Assembly (NCBI GenBank): GCA_003313425.1
Contig: NHZP01000089.1
Location: 1 to 64,000 of the forward strand
DNA: 64,000 nt
Reading direction: 5' to 3'
Source: Pseudopyrenochaeta lycopersici
Lineage: Eukaryota > Ascomycota > Dothideomycetes > Pleosporales > Pseudopyrenochaetaceae
This document shows positions 45,755 through 57,917 of the stretch, in pieces (the first letter of the stretch is position 1; each line of letters starts with the position of its first letter). The notes below the pieces were generated by a model that ran no database searches, had not been told where the DNA came from, and saw only the letters and a list, made by a program, of their open reading frames with translations. Made by a program: the position numbers and the translations under genes.

Positions 45755-47612
45755 ATGGACGAGAAAATCATCTACTTTGAATTGCTTAATTATTGGTTCT
45801 CGGCAGAGTTCCCGCAAGTTGACACGTTTCTCATCTGCATCATATTCGTGTCGGCCACGAGCATCATTACAGTTTTGCTGCGCTGGGCTTAAGAGACAAC
45901 AACCCACTCTCCGAAATGCCCCTCGTTACGGGAAAATCGTTGTGGGATTTCAGCGGGAAGAAGGCGAAAGAAGATTTCATGCTGAACTGCCTAGGTGTCA
46001 TAGCGCGGGGGGTTTAGAAAGGTGCACTAAGCTCACTGGCACATTACATAAGTTTATTGTATTAAAATTTAACATCGTAAAGGTCGGCAAGTCGAAGCCA
46101 TTTCGCGTCGTCTCCGATATTGGAGGGGTGTTGATCCTGCCCCCCTCACTAGCACACGACATCCGCAACATTGAAGAGCTCAGTCATGGCGAATTCATGA
46201 AGGAGATTTTTAGTCTACAAACTTGGAACTGCCATACCTAACATCACACTAGTCTACTACTGCTGAAGTACGGGGATTTTAGCCGTTTATGGAGTCAACG
46301 GGTAGTACTTTGTAAGCCGATATGACCAAGACTAAGTTGATGGGAAATCTGAGTAATGGACTGTTATTCTCTATAATTAGGATGCCATCGCTTATTGTTG
46401 CTAGAAAAACTGGCGATACCTGTATCCGAGACGGCGGCCAGAACATGCAAAGATCTATTCCCTGAAGATGGAGTTAATGAACGTCCGACTTCAAACTCTT
46501 GTACTTTTTAGACTGACATTAATGTACTTTAGAGTGGCACGAAACGGTGCTCAAGGATGCCCTCCTTGAAATTGTTGTACGTCTCTCGTCGGCCATATTC
46601 CTCGGGGATGAGGAAGCCCGGCACGGCGCTACTTGGCTCCGCATCACCAAAGAGTACACAGTGGACTCGTTTGCCTCTTCGCATCAGCTCCGCATGTATC
46701 CTAAGTTTCTCTGGCCGATTGTCGCCTTGTTTTCTTCGCAGGCACGGAAAGTGAAAGCCCAGCTAAGGGAAGCCGAAGCAATCATCGGTCCCGTCATCGA
46801 GAAACGTCGCGCCGAGAATGTTTCTAGCGAGCGTGGTAAGAAAGAGAGATATGACTCTATTGAGTGGCTTGAGCAGACGGCACAGAACAAAAAGATCAAG
46901 TACAGGCCGGCTGCTATGCAGCTGACCCTGGCTATCTCAGCCATCCATACTACAACCGATTTGATCACCACCACCATGTATGAGATTTTGCAACACCCCG
47001 AGACGATCCAAATACTGCGGGATGAGATCGTTGCGGTGGTGACTGATGGAAACCCTAAGCATTCGTCGCTGTACAACCTCAAGTTCATGGTCAGTGTTAT
47101 CAAAGAGGCATAGAGATTGAAGCCTGTTCTATCAGGTAAAAGTCTATCATTGCCATATTACTGGCTCCGACCTAACATATGCCTAAGTGAATATGGTTCG
47201 TAAAGCCACGGGTGACATCCGTCTGCCAGATAGACTTTGCATCCCTAAAGGCACAAAACTCGGCGTGGCTGCCGGTGCATCGTGGGATACAAAGGTGTTT
47301 CCAAACCTAGATAAATTCGAGGCAGCACGATTTCTATATCTGCGTGGGCAGCCCGGAGGCGAGAACGCTTGGCAGCTAACTACAACCAGACCCGAGCAAA
47401 TTGCGTTTGGGCATGGCAAGCACGCCTGTTCTGGCCGGTTCCTGGCTGCAAACGAGATTAAAATTGCGCTTTGCCATATGTTGCTCAAATATGACTGTAA
47501 GCTGAGCTGCCCTACCACGGTGCCAAAGGCAATTTCTCACGGTATCATGTTGGACTTAGATCCAACGGTGAAGGTCTTGGTGCGAAGCCGCGAGACCGAG
47601 GTAGCACTCTAG
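45755..47612 (+). pseudogene. microsomal cytochrome P450, inactivated
   Basis: Class II fungal P450, most like the large secondary-metabolism families; I cannot name the CYP family. It starts MDEKIIYFELLNYWF and has an N-terminal membrane anchor (TFLICIIFVSATSIITVLL). It then shifts frame after LLRW to LRDNNPLSEMPLVTGKSL and WDFSGKKAKEDFMLNCLG; then PFRVVSDIGGVLILPPSLAH, LEKLAIPVSETAARTCKDLF, WHETVLKDALLEIVVRLSS, the I-helix region LTLAISAIHTTTDLITTTMY, the ExxR-equivalent region VSVIKEA*RLKPVLS, and the haem loop IAFGHGKHACSGRFLAANE (about 47400). Lesions: a frameshift near 45890, a TAG in RGV*KGA (about 46014) and a TAG where Gln is expected (47111-47113). Several introns are predicted; the one near 46020-46080 could not be resolved. 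Confidence 0.85.
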
Positions 47613-48030
47613 AGCTACCTGATGATGCTCAATAGTATATTGATCACCGTGATTGTTTGCTGGAACAATCCCCTTGTTATTATGGTCAGGAGGTAGCTTC
47701 CGCCGTGAGGAGTTGACAAATTCTCACCTTGAACCCAAAAATCAAAGCGCTGCTCGAAAACTCTGTAGAAAATCTTTTCATCTCCCTGATGCCATTTCGG
47801 TAGCAAATTTTAATTGACTTCGAGCAAGGTGAGGCGTAGTGTAGGATGTAACACAATGGCTACTGCGGAATAGCTGATGTTTGCTTTGACAATGAGGCCC
47901 TTGCATTTATCGCATAGAATATAAGCTACCCTCGCATATATTGCTAATGGCCATTCAGTCTCCATTCAGGTTATACGTGAATTACCAATGGCTGCTAGGG
48001 CTACATATTCTCCTTGGCTTTCTTGGTAAT
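47613..48030. other. intergenic between convergent pseudogenes
   Basis: About 420 bp, GC-balanced, nothing recognised. Confidence 0.45.
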
Positions 48031-49857
48031 TCAGGCTCTACATAGCCTGCCGCTACTATCCGTTGCCCATGAATCGCTGCCGATAACGGTCCATGCATAG
48101 AATACATGATTCGGATCATACTTATTCTTAATTTTCAGCAGTTTGGGGTAGTTTACTCCATATAGCTCCGTTTTCCAGTCATCCTTCCACTGCGCATCAA
48201 CCTCGTTCAGGTACGTGCCTACTCCAGGGGTGGCCTTTTCGAGCGCTGGGAGCAATGTGACAACCAATAGCTCTTTACGAGCCTGCATTTCAGACTGTGT
48301 CACATCCCAGTCCCAATAGCTCACAACGTTGCAGGTGCAAATGGCATCACGCCAGCTGGGAAGAATGGCGTTGTCGGGATGTTCCATATCCTTAACATTT
48401 ACAGCATGACAACCGATGCTGCAGTGCTCTATGGTAACAAAATTGCGCAAAGCCTCCACAATGACCTTGACCTGTGTTTGATCCATCACACCGGCACGTG
48501 GGATGAGCCTCGAGGCAAGCTGGACCGTTGCTGGTCCGGCGCCCTCTATGCCAGGAGAAGTATTCAAAATAACTCGCCGATGTGGTTGGTTGGTATATGT
48601 AGTTGCTCCCGCGTTTGGTTAGAACATCAAGGTATGGCTGCAACAACTTCTGCACTTCGGTGCCGTTCTTGTCGGGGACCGTAATAGCATATGCTTGAAA
48701 TCCTGTTCCAGTGAAGGCAAAGTCCCAGGTATTGCGCCCAGCGTCCACGAAGTATGGCAAAAACCTTCACAGGTCTTCGATAGCCTCCCAATAGTTTTCG
48801 ATCTCATTGGGAGTGGTGTTGAAAGTGAGTATGCCACTTCATATGGGTCCGTCGGGGAAGAGCTTCGTTGTCATACTGAGGACCACACCAAACGTGCCAG
48901 GGTCACCACCGCTTAGCGCCCAATAGAGGTCAGTGTTATTGGATGGAGTAACGATGAGATGTTCGCCCTGAGCAGTGACAAGCTCCCACTCGAGAACAGC
49001 GTCCGCTGCCATGCCATACGCTCCATTAAGTAAAGAATGACGCCACCGGATGTGTATCCGCCAGCAAGACCGACTGTTAGGCACTTTCAGCCTAGAATTC
49101 GGTAACCCGCAGCACCTACTTGCTCGTATACTGTCCCACCTATATTACCGGCCCCAAGTTTAGCTGCAGGGCCAACATAGTCCGCGCTCTCGTACGGCTT
49201 CAGTATGTCAATGGTGTTTAGGTGGTGAGTCCAAAGAGAGAATGAGCCTGTTCCAGTTGACTTGCCTCCAAAACTATAATATGATTAGTCTTCCAGAACA
49301 CAAACCATAGCAAATAGTGAGGAGTAATCGTGACCAGTATTCTTGATTACCAATCGGATTTTGTTTTCCTGATCCAAAGCGATACCAGCAACAACATCTG
49401 CAGCAGTAGTAACTTGGATCGAATACCTTGCATAGTTGCCCAGCTGGCACGGTTGGGTTGACGGGGTGAACGGGACACAAGAATAGTTTTGGATGTAGGG
49501 GTTCATGACTTCGGCGGGGTTGTTCAGACTGGCTTTATTAACAGGCGCATGGTAACACCGCACATGGGGCGAAACTAACAACGTTCGGTCGTTGACCAAA
49601 GCTGTCTTTACCGCAGTGCAGGAATCTTCGTCATCATTCCCAGACGGGACCAAATGACAAACAGTTGGCAGCGGGACGGTTGCGATTAGACGACCGTGAA
49701 CGTCTTCGTTGAGAGCATTCCATCGGTCAACAGATGGCCATGCAGCATCCCCAGGGATAGATTTGCAGGCAGCGCCTTCATTAGAGCTGGGTAGGATGAC
49801 GCTCCGGCTGGAAACGAGGCTTAGAGCTGGCAGAAGAACAATGGGTATGAATGACAT
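48031..49857 (-). pseudogene. secreted FAD-linked oxidase, berberine-bridge-enzyme type, inactivated
   Basis: These flavoproteins oxidise small molecules, often in fungal metabolite pathways. It starts MSFIPIVLLPALSLVSS (signal peptide). Visible in order: YARYSIQVTTAADVVAGIAL (start of the FAD-binding PP-loop domain), IKNTGHDYSS, an intron around 49285-49310, FGGKSTGTGSFSLWTHHLN, KLGAGNIGG, CLTVGLAGGYTSGG, LLNGAYGMAADAVLEWELVT, NNTDLYWALSGGDPGTFGV, TTKLFPDGPI, and the C-terminal BBE block LYGVNYPKLLKIKNKYDPNHVF (near 48140; here quoted as two parts, LYGVNYPKLL and KNKYDPNHVF). Lesions: TGA after RILG, a 1-nt frameshift at GGYTSGG/HSLLNG (about 49045), TGA after FPDGPI (about 48840), TGA in EDL*RF (about 48765), and a frameshift near 48510 (CLEAHPT to SRLIPRAGV). 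TGA stops are the main nonsense lesion, unlike the RIP blocks. Confidence 0.88.
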
Positions 49858-50469
49858 GATTAGCGTAATTGGCTGACCGCTGCTACACCGATCTTAAAGA
49901 ATGTATATTGTCCTTTAGCAGATCGGATTAGGCGTCCAGGTTTGCAGAGAAGGAAAATGGAAGTATCAACGTGCGCTTTAGCACTTATATCGCAGGCTGC
50001 GTTAGAAAAAAGCCTGAAATGGACCCCTCGCGAAAGCCATGTGATCTGTGAGCAACATGATCCATGTCTAGTGTATATTTTAATGTATGTCTTATCCTCC
50101 TGGGATACGATGAAAAATGCCGATTGGGGGTTTGAGTAATCATCACGTAGGAAGCGTCGCCACATCACTTCCAGTGCGCTTTCAAACCGCCACATCTTAT
50201 ATTACTGCTGGATCAGCTGATTCACGGGGCCGATTCGTAACCGTATATAGCCTAACCGGTTCTTCAAACACGCTTTGTTTGTTAGGATCTCCATCGGCCA
50301 ATACTGGGGATAGTTGCCGATGCCGATGGGGCTGAGCAAAGATGAATTCCGCTCCTCTATCATATGGTCACTGCAGTTTCAAATTCAAATTTCACCACTG
50401 AATCAACTCCATCTGCTTGTCTGCGATGTCTATTATGTCTTAGCTGACGAAAGACAAGGCTTGTTAAGG
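49858..50469. other. bidirectional spacer between the FAD oxidase and P450-reductase pseudogenes
   Basis: About 610 bp between two divergent genes, so probably once a shared promoter region. Small frames here (49860-50335) show no domain. Confidence 0.45.
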
Positions 50470-52790
50470 ATGGGAAAATCAGTAGATATTCCCGAGCCTC
50501 CTGGCTGGCCTCTTTTGGGGAATCTATTTGACATGGAATTGCCTATCAACTCGTTGTACGATCTTGCAGATAAGCATGGTAAGCTAACGTCGCATTCTAG
50601 CTGAAGAAATACTATCACCCAAATAGTCTGATCGATCGTAGGCGAAATGTACCGCATGCGATTTCCAGACCACACTTTCATCATCGTTAACAGTTATAAA
50701 CTAGTCAACGAGTTCTGTAATGAAAAGCGTTTTCCAAAGTCTATATTTGCGTTCAAGTTACTGATAAGCCTGACGCATTATGGTCAGCCGCGTCTAATAT
50801 GTACGATAGGAGATGAGACATGCAATGTATGATGGGCTTTTTACAGTAGGGATTCACCGCGGAAGATTCGGATCACAAAAAACCAATGAGCGACTGAGGC
50901 TATTGATGGGCAACATGAGCCCAACTGGAGCGTCGCGCATAGAGTTCTGGTTCCAGCTATCGGGCCCGCTTCACTCCGAGTCATGTATGACGGCATGTAC
51001 GACATTGCTAGCCAGCTTGCCGTGAAGTTGGCACGGTACGGAAAGAACACGCCTATGACTGTGACCCAAGTGTTTATTAGGTTGAGTCTCCACACGATCG
51101 CGATGTGTTCTATGGATTTTCGTTTCAACAGCTATTACACACAAGGCGTTCACCCCTTTGTGGAAGCCATGAGTGACTTCCTGATTAAAGCTGTGATAGA
51201 GAGTGGAGATTGCCAATACCATCTTTTATTTTACAGGGAAATAGATAAAAAAATCTTCAGCGACATAGAAGTCATGCGACGTACCGCCAACGAGACTCTG
51301 CAAGAGCGCAAGGCCGAAACGGGTCTCGATGAACGTAAGGATTTGCTTTCCGTTATGCTAAATAGCGTCGACTCCATGACGGGACAGAAAATGAAAGAAC
51401 AGAGCATTCTCGACAATTTGATCACCTTTCTCATTGCTGGTCATGAAACGACATCTAGACTGCTTTCGTTTGCATTGTATTATCTTATGAAACACCTCTA
51501 GATGTACGGTAAGGCTCAGTAGGAAGTTGGCAATGTCTGCGGCAAGGCATCTATTAAGTTTTCGCAGTTGCCTAAGCTCTCATACATCTCAGCGGTATGT
51601 AATTCCCGAAGTTCGGTTGAGCTTGGCTCATGCCGTCGACGTCTTCTAGGTTCTCCGGGAGACATTACGTCTTACGCCGCATATTCCCGTGTTCATCGTT
51701 GCTCCCAAGAAGGATGATATAGTTGGAGGCAAATATGTTGTACGAGCGGGCGAGCTGGTTATCGTGCTGGTCGGCAAGTCTCATCTCGATCCCCAGGTAT
51801 ATGGAGACGATGTCACCGAATTCAAGCCCGAACGCATGCTCGAAAGAAATTTCGATCGACTAAGTATACAATTTCCTAACGCTTGGAAGCCTTTTGGGAA
51901 CAGCACGCGAGCTTGTATAGGGCGACACTTTGCATGGCAGGAAGCTCTGCTCGTCCTGTCTATGCTATTACAGAACCTTGACTTCGAGTTCGACGATCCA
52001 GAATATACCTTGGTGCTCAAGCAGACACTATCAGTGAAGCCGGCAAATTTCAAGATACGGGCGCTACTCCGTGATGGGCTAAGGGCGACTGAACTGGAAC
52101 ATAGGCTTGCTGGAACGACGCAGTCGCCAAAGTCACCGTTAGGCCCCACCAAAAAAGGGGCAACTGCATCAAACGATGACACAAGGCCAATGAGCATCTA
52201 CTATGGCTCGAACAGTGGCACTTGTCAATCTATGGTAGAACGGCTCGCTACTAATGCCTACTCGCATGGCTTCAGTCCTAGCGTCGAAGATGACCTTACC
52301 CATGCAACTGGAATATTGCCTACCAAAGAACCTGTCGACATCATTACCGCTTCTTACGAGGGTCAACCACCAGACAACGCCGCTAGCTTCGTTGACTGGC
52401 TCGAAGGCATCCAGGGAGAAGATTAACTTAGTGGCGTTTCCTATGCCGTGTTCGGTTGCGGCCATCACAATTGGGCTTCAACCTTTTATCTGATTCCCAA
52501 GCTGGTAGATTCTAAGCTGAAAATGCACGGAGCTTGCAGGATCGCCCCGCTTGGCCTCTGATGTCGCAGCAGGCAATGAGCTCATCGATTTTGAGGTTTG
52601 GGAAGACGAAGTTCTTTGGCCGGCACTAGCGGACAAGTACGGTGTCGCGGCGCCAGAGAGACCGGCCCTGAGCGTTGAGGTGACCAACCCTCGCAAGTCT
52701 ACTCTTTATCAAGACGTGGTGGAAGCTTCTGTAGTAAGAACTAGTACCCTAACTAAAATCGGGAGATCAAACAATCTATTACTCGATTTA
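50470..52790 (+). pseudogene. P450-reductase fusion (CYP505 / P450foxy type), broken and 3'-truncated
   Basis: Self-sufficient fatty-acid hydroxylases of this type join a P450 to a cytochrome P450 reductase. It starts MGKSVDIPEPPGWPLLGNLF. A 63-bp intron (50579-50641) joins KHG to EMYRMRFPDHTF. Then FCNEKRFPKSIF, a damaged stretch (50820-50980) with stops and frameshifts, DGMYDIASQLAVKLARYG, the I-helix LITFLIAGHETTSRLLSFAL (about 51420), a TAG after MKHL (51499), and the haem loop KPFGNSTRACIGRHFAWQEA (about 51890). The flavodoxin domain begins MSIYYGSNSGTCQSMVERLA (52190) and, after a frameshift at QGED (52426), reads SGVSYAVFGCGHHNWASTFY and GNELIDFEVWEDEVLWPAL. The FAD and NADPH domains are absent: recognisable coding ends near 52790, where the repeat block starts. 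At least four lesions besides the truncation. Confidence 0.9.
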
Positions 52791-52799
52791 GGGGTTTGC

Positions 52800-53569
52800 A
52801 TTTGTTAGGGACGTAAAATACAGGAACTAACAGTATATGTAAGACCCCTCTATTATTTAATTATTTCTATAGATACTTCTAACTCTATTTGTTTAATAAG
52901 GTCACATTTAATCCTCCTAAAAACTAAATATACTTTACTAAATATTAAAGTACGCTATCTATATAATTTTTAGTGTGTTAACTTACGTGCGTAATAGACT
53001 TTAGGGTTAGTGTTCGTAGGTTAGGGTTACGCTAGCACAGAAAGGACGAGGGCTGTAGCGTAATATAACTTCTAAATATTAAATACAGTAGACAGTATAA
53101 GATAATAAGATATTTATTATAAAGTAGAAAATAATTTATTATAATACTAGATCTACGCCTAAGGCTTATATAGCTTAAGTAAGGTAAGCTAACGTATTAG
53201 ACAAGTAAGCGCGGGGCTTTTTATAGTTGCTTAAGACAGCGCAGGCTTAACAGCTTTATTTTTAGTGTCTTCGCTATCTTTAATCTCCTTAACCTGCGTA
53301 GTAGGCGTTAGCGCTATTACTTTAATTAATAGTATTTCTTTATTACTAATTAAGCTGCTAGAGATACCTTCTAAGCCTAGCTAAGCATTTAAGGCTATAC
53401 TTACTTTATACGCGACTAGATTTACCTTCGTAACTAGCTCTAGCTAGACGTGCTAGTATTAAATATAAAGATTATTTTCTACCTAAGAGTTAGTAATAAT
53501 ATCGTGCAGTATTAAGCAGAGCATACCCTAGCCTAGCTGTTTTACTGCTTCGTACTAGCGAAGCGCTTA
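52800..53569 (-). other. AT-rich repeat block interrupted by the hAT insertion; minus-strand coding remnant
   Basis: On the minus strand about 53480-53170 reads LELVTKVNLVAYKVSIALNA and then LEGISSSLISNKEILLIKVI with only TAA/TAG stops, so this is a RIP-changed coding remnant, possibly a retroelement Gag or ORF1; not identified. The hAT element inserted at its right-hand side. Two TTAGGGTTAG-like stretches near 53005-53030 are noted, without a tandem array. Confidence 0.45.
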
Positions 53570-53922
53570 GTGCAGGCTAGGGTGGCAAATGGGTTACGGG
53601 TACCCGCTATGGGTATAGGTTGGGTATAGGGTTACAGATGAGTGGGTTGGGGTTAGGGTTGGGTCGCACGGACCATGGGTATAGGTTGGGGTTGGGTCGC
53701 ACGGACTCTAGGTTGGGTTAAGGCTGAGGTTATAGACGTATGGGTTTAGGTTTGGTTATGGGTACCCACTAGGGTTATCTTATAAAACAGATAAATTACT
53801 ACACCTAGAAAAGAAACTAAACTATTTTAGAACTATATTATAAATATAGGCCTAGAACCTTAAGGAGCACTCTGCTGCATTTACTAAATTTATATGAGAG
53901 AAAACTGGTTTTATTACAGCTA

Positions 53923-56538
53923 TTAATTACGGTAACGTGAAGGAGGCCGCACTATTCGACGCTTCCGTGGTGGCAGTTGTAAGTCCTCTTCCTCCTCTTC
54001 ATCTGCGCTACTAATATTTATAAAACCCTCCTTAACGCTATCTGGATTATCTATCTAGGCTGGAAGCTTAAATAGATCATCTACCTCATTATAATCTCCT
54101 CTATCCTCCTCTACCTGCTGCTCTCCTTCCTAAAGGATAGCATGTTTAAAGAAAAGAATTGACTGGATTTTCTGAGCGCCTAGGCGGTGCCTTCAGTTAC
54201 TAATTACGTCCTTAGCAGTATTAAAAACACGCTTAACACTAACTGTAGCAATCTGGATTGGTAAAATATCTCTTACAACCTGGGCAAGCTTAGGATAGGT
54301 AGCCTCGTTTGCTTTCTACTAATCTAGGACATTGAAAGAATTACCTGCTATAACATGAGGGGTGCTAAGGTAGGATTCTCCCTCTTAGCGAGTTTGCCCT
54401 TTCTCCTCTTCTACCTCCTCAGGGTCTATATCCTGACTCTTGTTAGATGCTAACCTTGTACGTGAGAGGCTACTTAATTGCGAATGAACTAGGGATGGAG
54501 GTTTCCGGAACTACTCTGTACTTTGTAAACGTCGAGGATAAGTTAATAAGAACGGAGTAGAGCTACTAGTTTCTTAACTATCGTATTAATTAAGATATTT
54601 AAGAAATTGTTGGCGGTAGTTATGTTTATCCTGGGCATCCCACGTATTGTCCTAGAGCTGCTGTTAGATTGTTTACTGTAATAAATAGCTATAATAATAG
54701 TACCTTATATGCTGTAAGCTTCTGTGATAGATCTAGGATAGTAGCGCAATTAAAGAGGTATCCGCGCTCTGCCTCTGTCTTAGAGTAATATTTACTTAGT
54801 TTTAATCGACCCTTTTTAGCTACTGCCTTTACTACTGCTGGCTACTCTTTATTGTCTCTATTTTCTAAATCTTTACCTAGCTCTTCTGTTATCTGGTCTA
54901 GGAAATTAAAAAGCCGGTTATACATAAGCTAAATATACTGAATTTAAGGCTTCTGGTTTTAGCTTAGCAAATTAGTTGCGTCCTTAAATCTCTTAAGCAT
55001 ATTATAAATAAGCTTAAGGTAGTGCTATTTAGTTAAAGATAGCTGGAGTCGCTTAAGATCACAGAAATCTACGTCAGCACGATCGCTATTACTTATAACC
55101 CTCGCAGGTGCTTTCAGATTAATTTCCTGCTTAAGCCATTCATTAATATATGCCTAGAGCGTAACTGCACGCTTGCACATATTAAAGGTTAAGTTCTATT
55201 AAGTCTTTACATCCTATATAACTAAAAGTTGTTCTTTTAGCAGTAGAAGACTCTGTGTATTAATGAACTGCTCGTAGCGTTAGGGTGATTAATTAATAGC
55301 TTTACAGATTATTTGGAGCTATCTGTAGCTTAGTCTGTAATAAATAGCTGTAATAATAGCTAACTTACTTTGTAAAGAGAGTTTAGGACTAACATTTTAG
55401 TGTATATTTCTTTTATATAGCGCTGTTGTAGATTTTCCTTAACCTTAAGCTTAGTAGGAGCTGTTAGTTTAAGGTGCTAGATAGTATCCTAAACAATAAG
55501 ATTAATAATATAAGCTAGGCATAGAATTGTATTTTCTGTAGCATTCTAAATAATATCCTCTTCTTGTAATTTTGTTTGGATAGTACGAGCTAACGTGCTG
55601 TTATTACTAGCATTATCGCAGGTAATAGCTAAAAGTCGCTGTTTAGTATTTGTATTATTTAGAAGCTGTAATACTTCTACTGCAATAGACGCGCCTGTAT
55701 AGCTCCCGCGGATAGGGATAAAATTAAGTAGTTTCTTACGAAGTTGCTAGTCGTTTGTAATATAGTATCCCTTTACTACAAGAAAGCTAAGGTGATTTCC
55801 TGCGGACTAGGCGTCTAAGGCGATTGAAATTTTTATATTTTCTCTAAGGTCGTCTAGGAGAGAAGCCCTAGCTGCCTTAACTTAAGCCTAGAAGATTAAC
55901 TAGAATTTATAACAGGTAATTATTATAGGATTAGGCTAAAGGAACTAGAGAAAGCGTTAAAAGGACGACCGCTCTACTGTTTAGAAAGACCAGTTACAAT
56001 CTATTACTACCCGTACGAGTTCTCTCTTAAAAGTAATTGCAGAGTATAGTAGAACTAATTGCTCTGTATTACTATTTAAAGGTCGCGAAAAACGAGTTGT
56101 AAGTAAAGGTAACTAAGTATAAACTGGAACTTAAGTCTCCTTATAAAGCTAAGGTTTTTAGTAATTTAAAAGGTGCTTAGTGCCGATCGTATTAACCACT
56201 AGATGTTGAAGTATATATCCGCAGTTAAAACAGAACATATATAGTCGACCATCGATAATTTATGCAGCCTCGCCAAATTGACTCCAGATTAGGCTATAAC
56301 GTAAAGATAAGCCCTATAGTAGTTTCTTTAATAATAGGTCTAGCGCCTAGGCAGTTATATTCTACCACGTTTTCTACTTTAAAATAATCTCTTGTTGTAT
56401 CTTATCCTGCTTATCTTCTATTATTAGATATTTAAGTAAGATAAGGGTAGTTCGATTCCTTTTAATAATCTGAGGAGCAGCAAGTTTAAATTAGTTAAGG
56501 ACGTGCGGAAACTGGAGAGGTTAAGTAGTAAGTGCCAT
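53923..56538 (-). pseudogene. hAT family transposase, 871 codons, RIP-inactivated
   Basis: ATG 56538 to TAA 53923 is 872 codons in one frame; the internal stops are TAA/TAG, mostly at expected Gln/Trp places. N-terminal zinc-finger-like part (YMFCFNCGYILQHLVVNTIG; the second ligand pair is not certain). The catalytic core includes KISIALDA*SAGNHLSFLVV (about 55845), VEVLQLLNNTNTKQRLLAIT, CDNASNNSTLARTIQTKLQ and NTILCLAYIINLIV. The C-terminal hAT dimerisation domain reads VVRDILPIQIATVSVKRVFN, RHRLGAQKIQSILFFKHAIL (about 54150-54290; given as two pieces), and the tail is acidic, ending PPSRYRN. Length and layout fit fungal hAT transposases. It could have been active before RIP. Confidence 0.92.
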
Positions 56539-56824
56539 AATAGGAATATAGCTGTAATAACATGTTGTAATAAATATAAAGTAGTTGCTAGGCAGAGTAT
56601 AGGACCTAGGATACTCTAATAGAGTGTATAAGTAATAATATTTTAATACAGCTTAGGAATTCGTTTATTTTAATGTAATTATTTACATTCTTTGCTCTGT
56701 TTACATTCTTCTCCTGTTAAATATAAAGGCTAGAGGCTAAGGGATAGAGATACTAAGAGATTATTAGCTGTAATAATTACTACTGCCTAAACTGGACTAA
56801 TGCATGCCCCTAACTAGTCTAGTA

Positions 56825-57917
56825 TTATTCCTCCTCAACTTCTAGATTAGAGAAGCCCCAGAAATCTGTCTTATTAGACTAATTACTGCTAGGTTCCTCG
56901 CTACTAGTCTTATACTTATTTTCTCCTTTATTATATATAGCGTCAATCTCAGAGTTATAGTCAACCTCCACCTCATATTTATTACTATTATCGCCTATAA
57001 CATATAGCATACTACTCTCAAGCAAGATATCTTCCCCACTAGACACAGTATTAAAGATAGGCGTAGGCTTACGTTGTCTAGTGTAATTAGCACATAACCG
57101 CTATAAAATAATATAATAAAACTTACTACTACTCGTTATTAGCTACTACTGCTAACTCTTCTGTAGTAAGTCCTTTTATAAACTCTTGCTATTCAGCTTC
57201 AGCCTCTTTACTCTTAAAGGTATTACTGTTAAGCTTTGCTAAGCTATCTTAATAGGTTTTACGCATAATCTTTTCTAGGACACCACTAATTCTAAAAACT
57301 TACGTAATTCTACGGCCTAGCTACTGTGTACTTAAAGAGCGTTAAGTAGTAGTAGAGATCTTCTCTAAGGCTCTTTAGTGCTCTCGAAGAGAGGCTTTAT
57401 AATTTAGCTTCTCCTATTTTAAGTGTACTTAACTAAGCTGAGATTCTAGCTATTTACCTAAAGACTGTAAGTAAGGATATGTAATAAATAACTATTATAA
57501 CTTACTACTCTTCTAATCCTTAAAGCGCTAGTTATAAAGTTTCTCTATCTCTTTATTAAGATATTATTTCTTTATACCTTTAGGCAGAGACGTATATTTA
57601 GCCTTCTTCTCTAGCCTCTTCTTAAGCGCGCTTTTAGCAGAATAATCTAAAGCATTAGCGCTTTTAATAGCTTTAGTCTCTATATCGTAAAGAGTAGCTT
57701 AATCTCTCTGCTAAATCGCGCGGGTATTATTACTTAGTTCGCCTTTAAATAGTACTAATAGATTAGTAGGGCGACCTTTACGGGAACTAATCTAGCCACG
57801 CATAGAGATAACATAGTTAACCTCCTGCTCTTCAGAAGCAAACCCCTATTTTAATTAGTATATATATACTGTAATAATAGACTGGGATAAATACTGCTGT
57901 AAGCTTCTCCTATTCAT
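56825..57917 (-). pseudogene. second ORF of the hAT element, unknown function
   Basis: Not recognised. From ATG 57917 the minus strand reads MNRRSLQQYLSQSIITVYIY, EEQEVNYVISMRG, SSRKGRPTNLLVLFKGELSN and KAIKSANALDYSAKSALKKR. It continues through Lys/Gln-rich, probably helical sequence (VFRISGVLEKIMRKTY; EFIKGLTTEELAVVANNE) with TAA/TAG stops. A last part reading KTDFWGFSNLEVEEE ends at 56825, but in a different frame from 57917, so an intron or indel lies between. The N-terminus could be a helix-turn-helix DNA-binding part. It runs in the same direction as the transposase and starts about 600 bp from the divergent H3-like gene. Confidence 0.55.

Noticed and set aside
53005..53035. Telomere-like TTAGGGTTAG sequence
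   Set aside because: Only isolated units, not an array; the similar GGGTTAGGG stretches at 53620-53720 and 59280-59350 belong to the hAT subterminal repeats.
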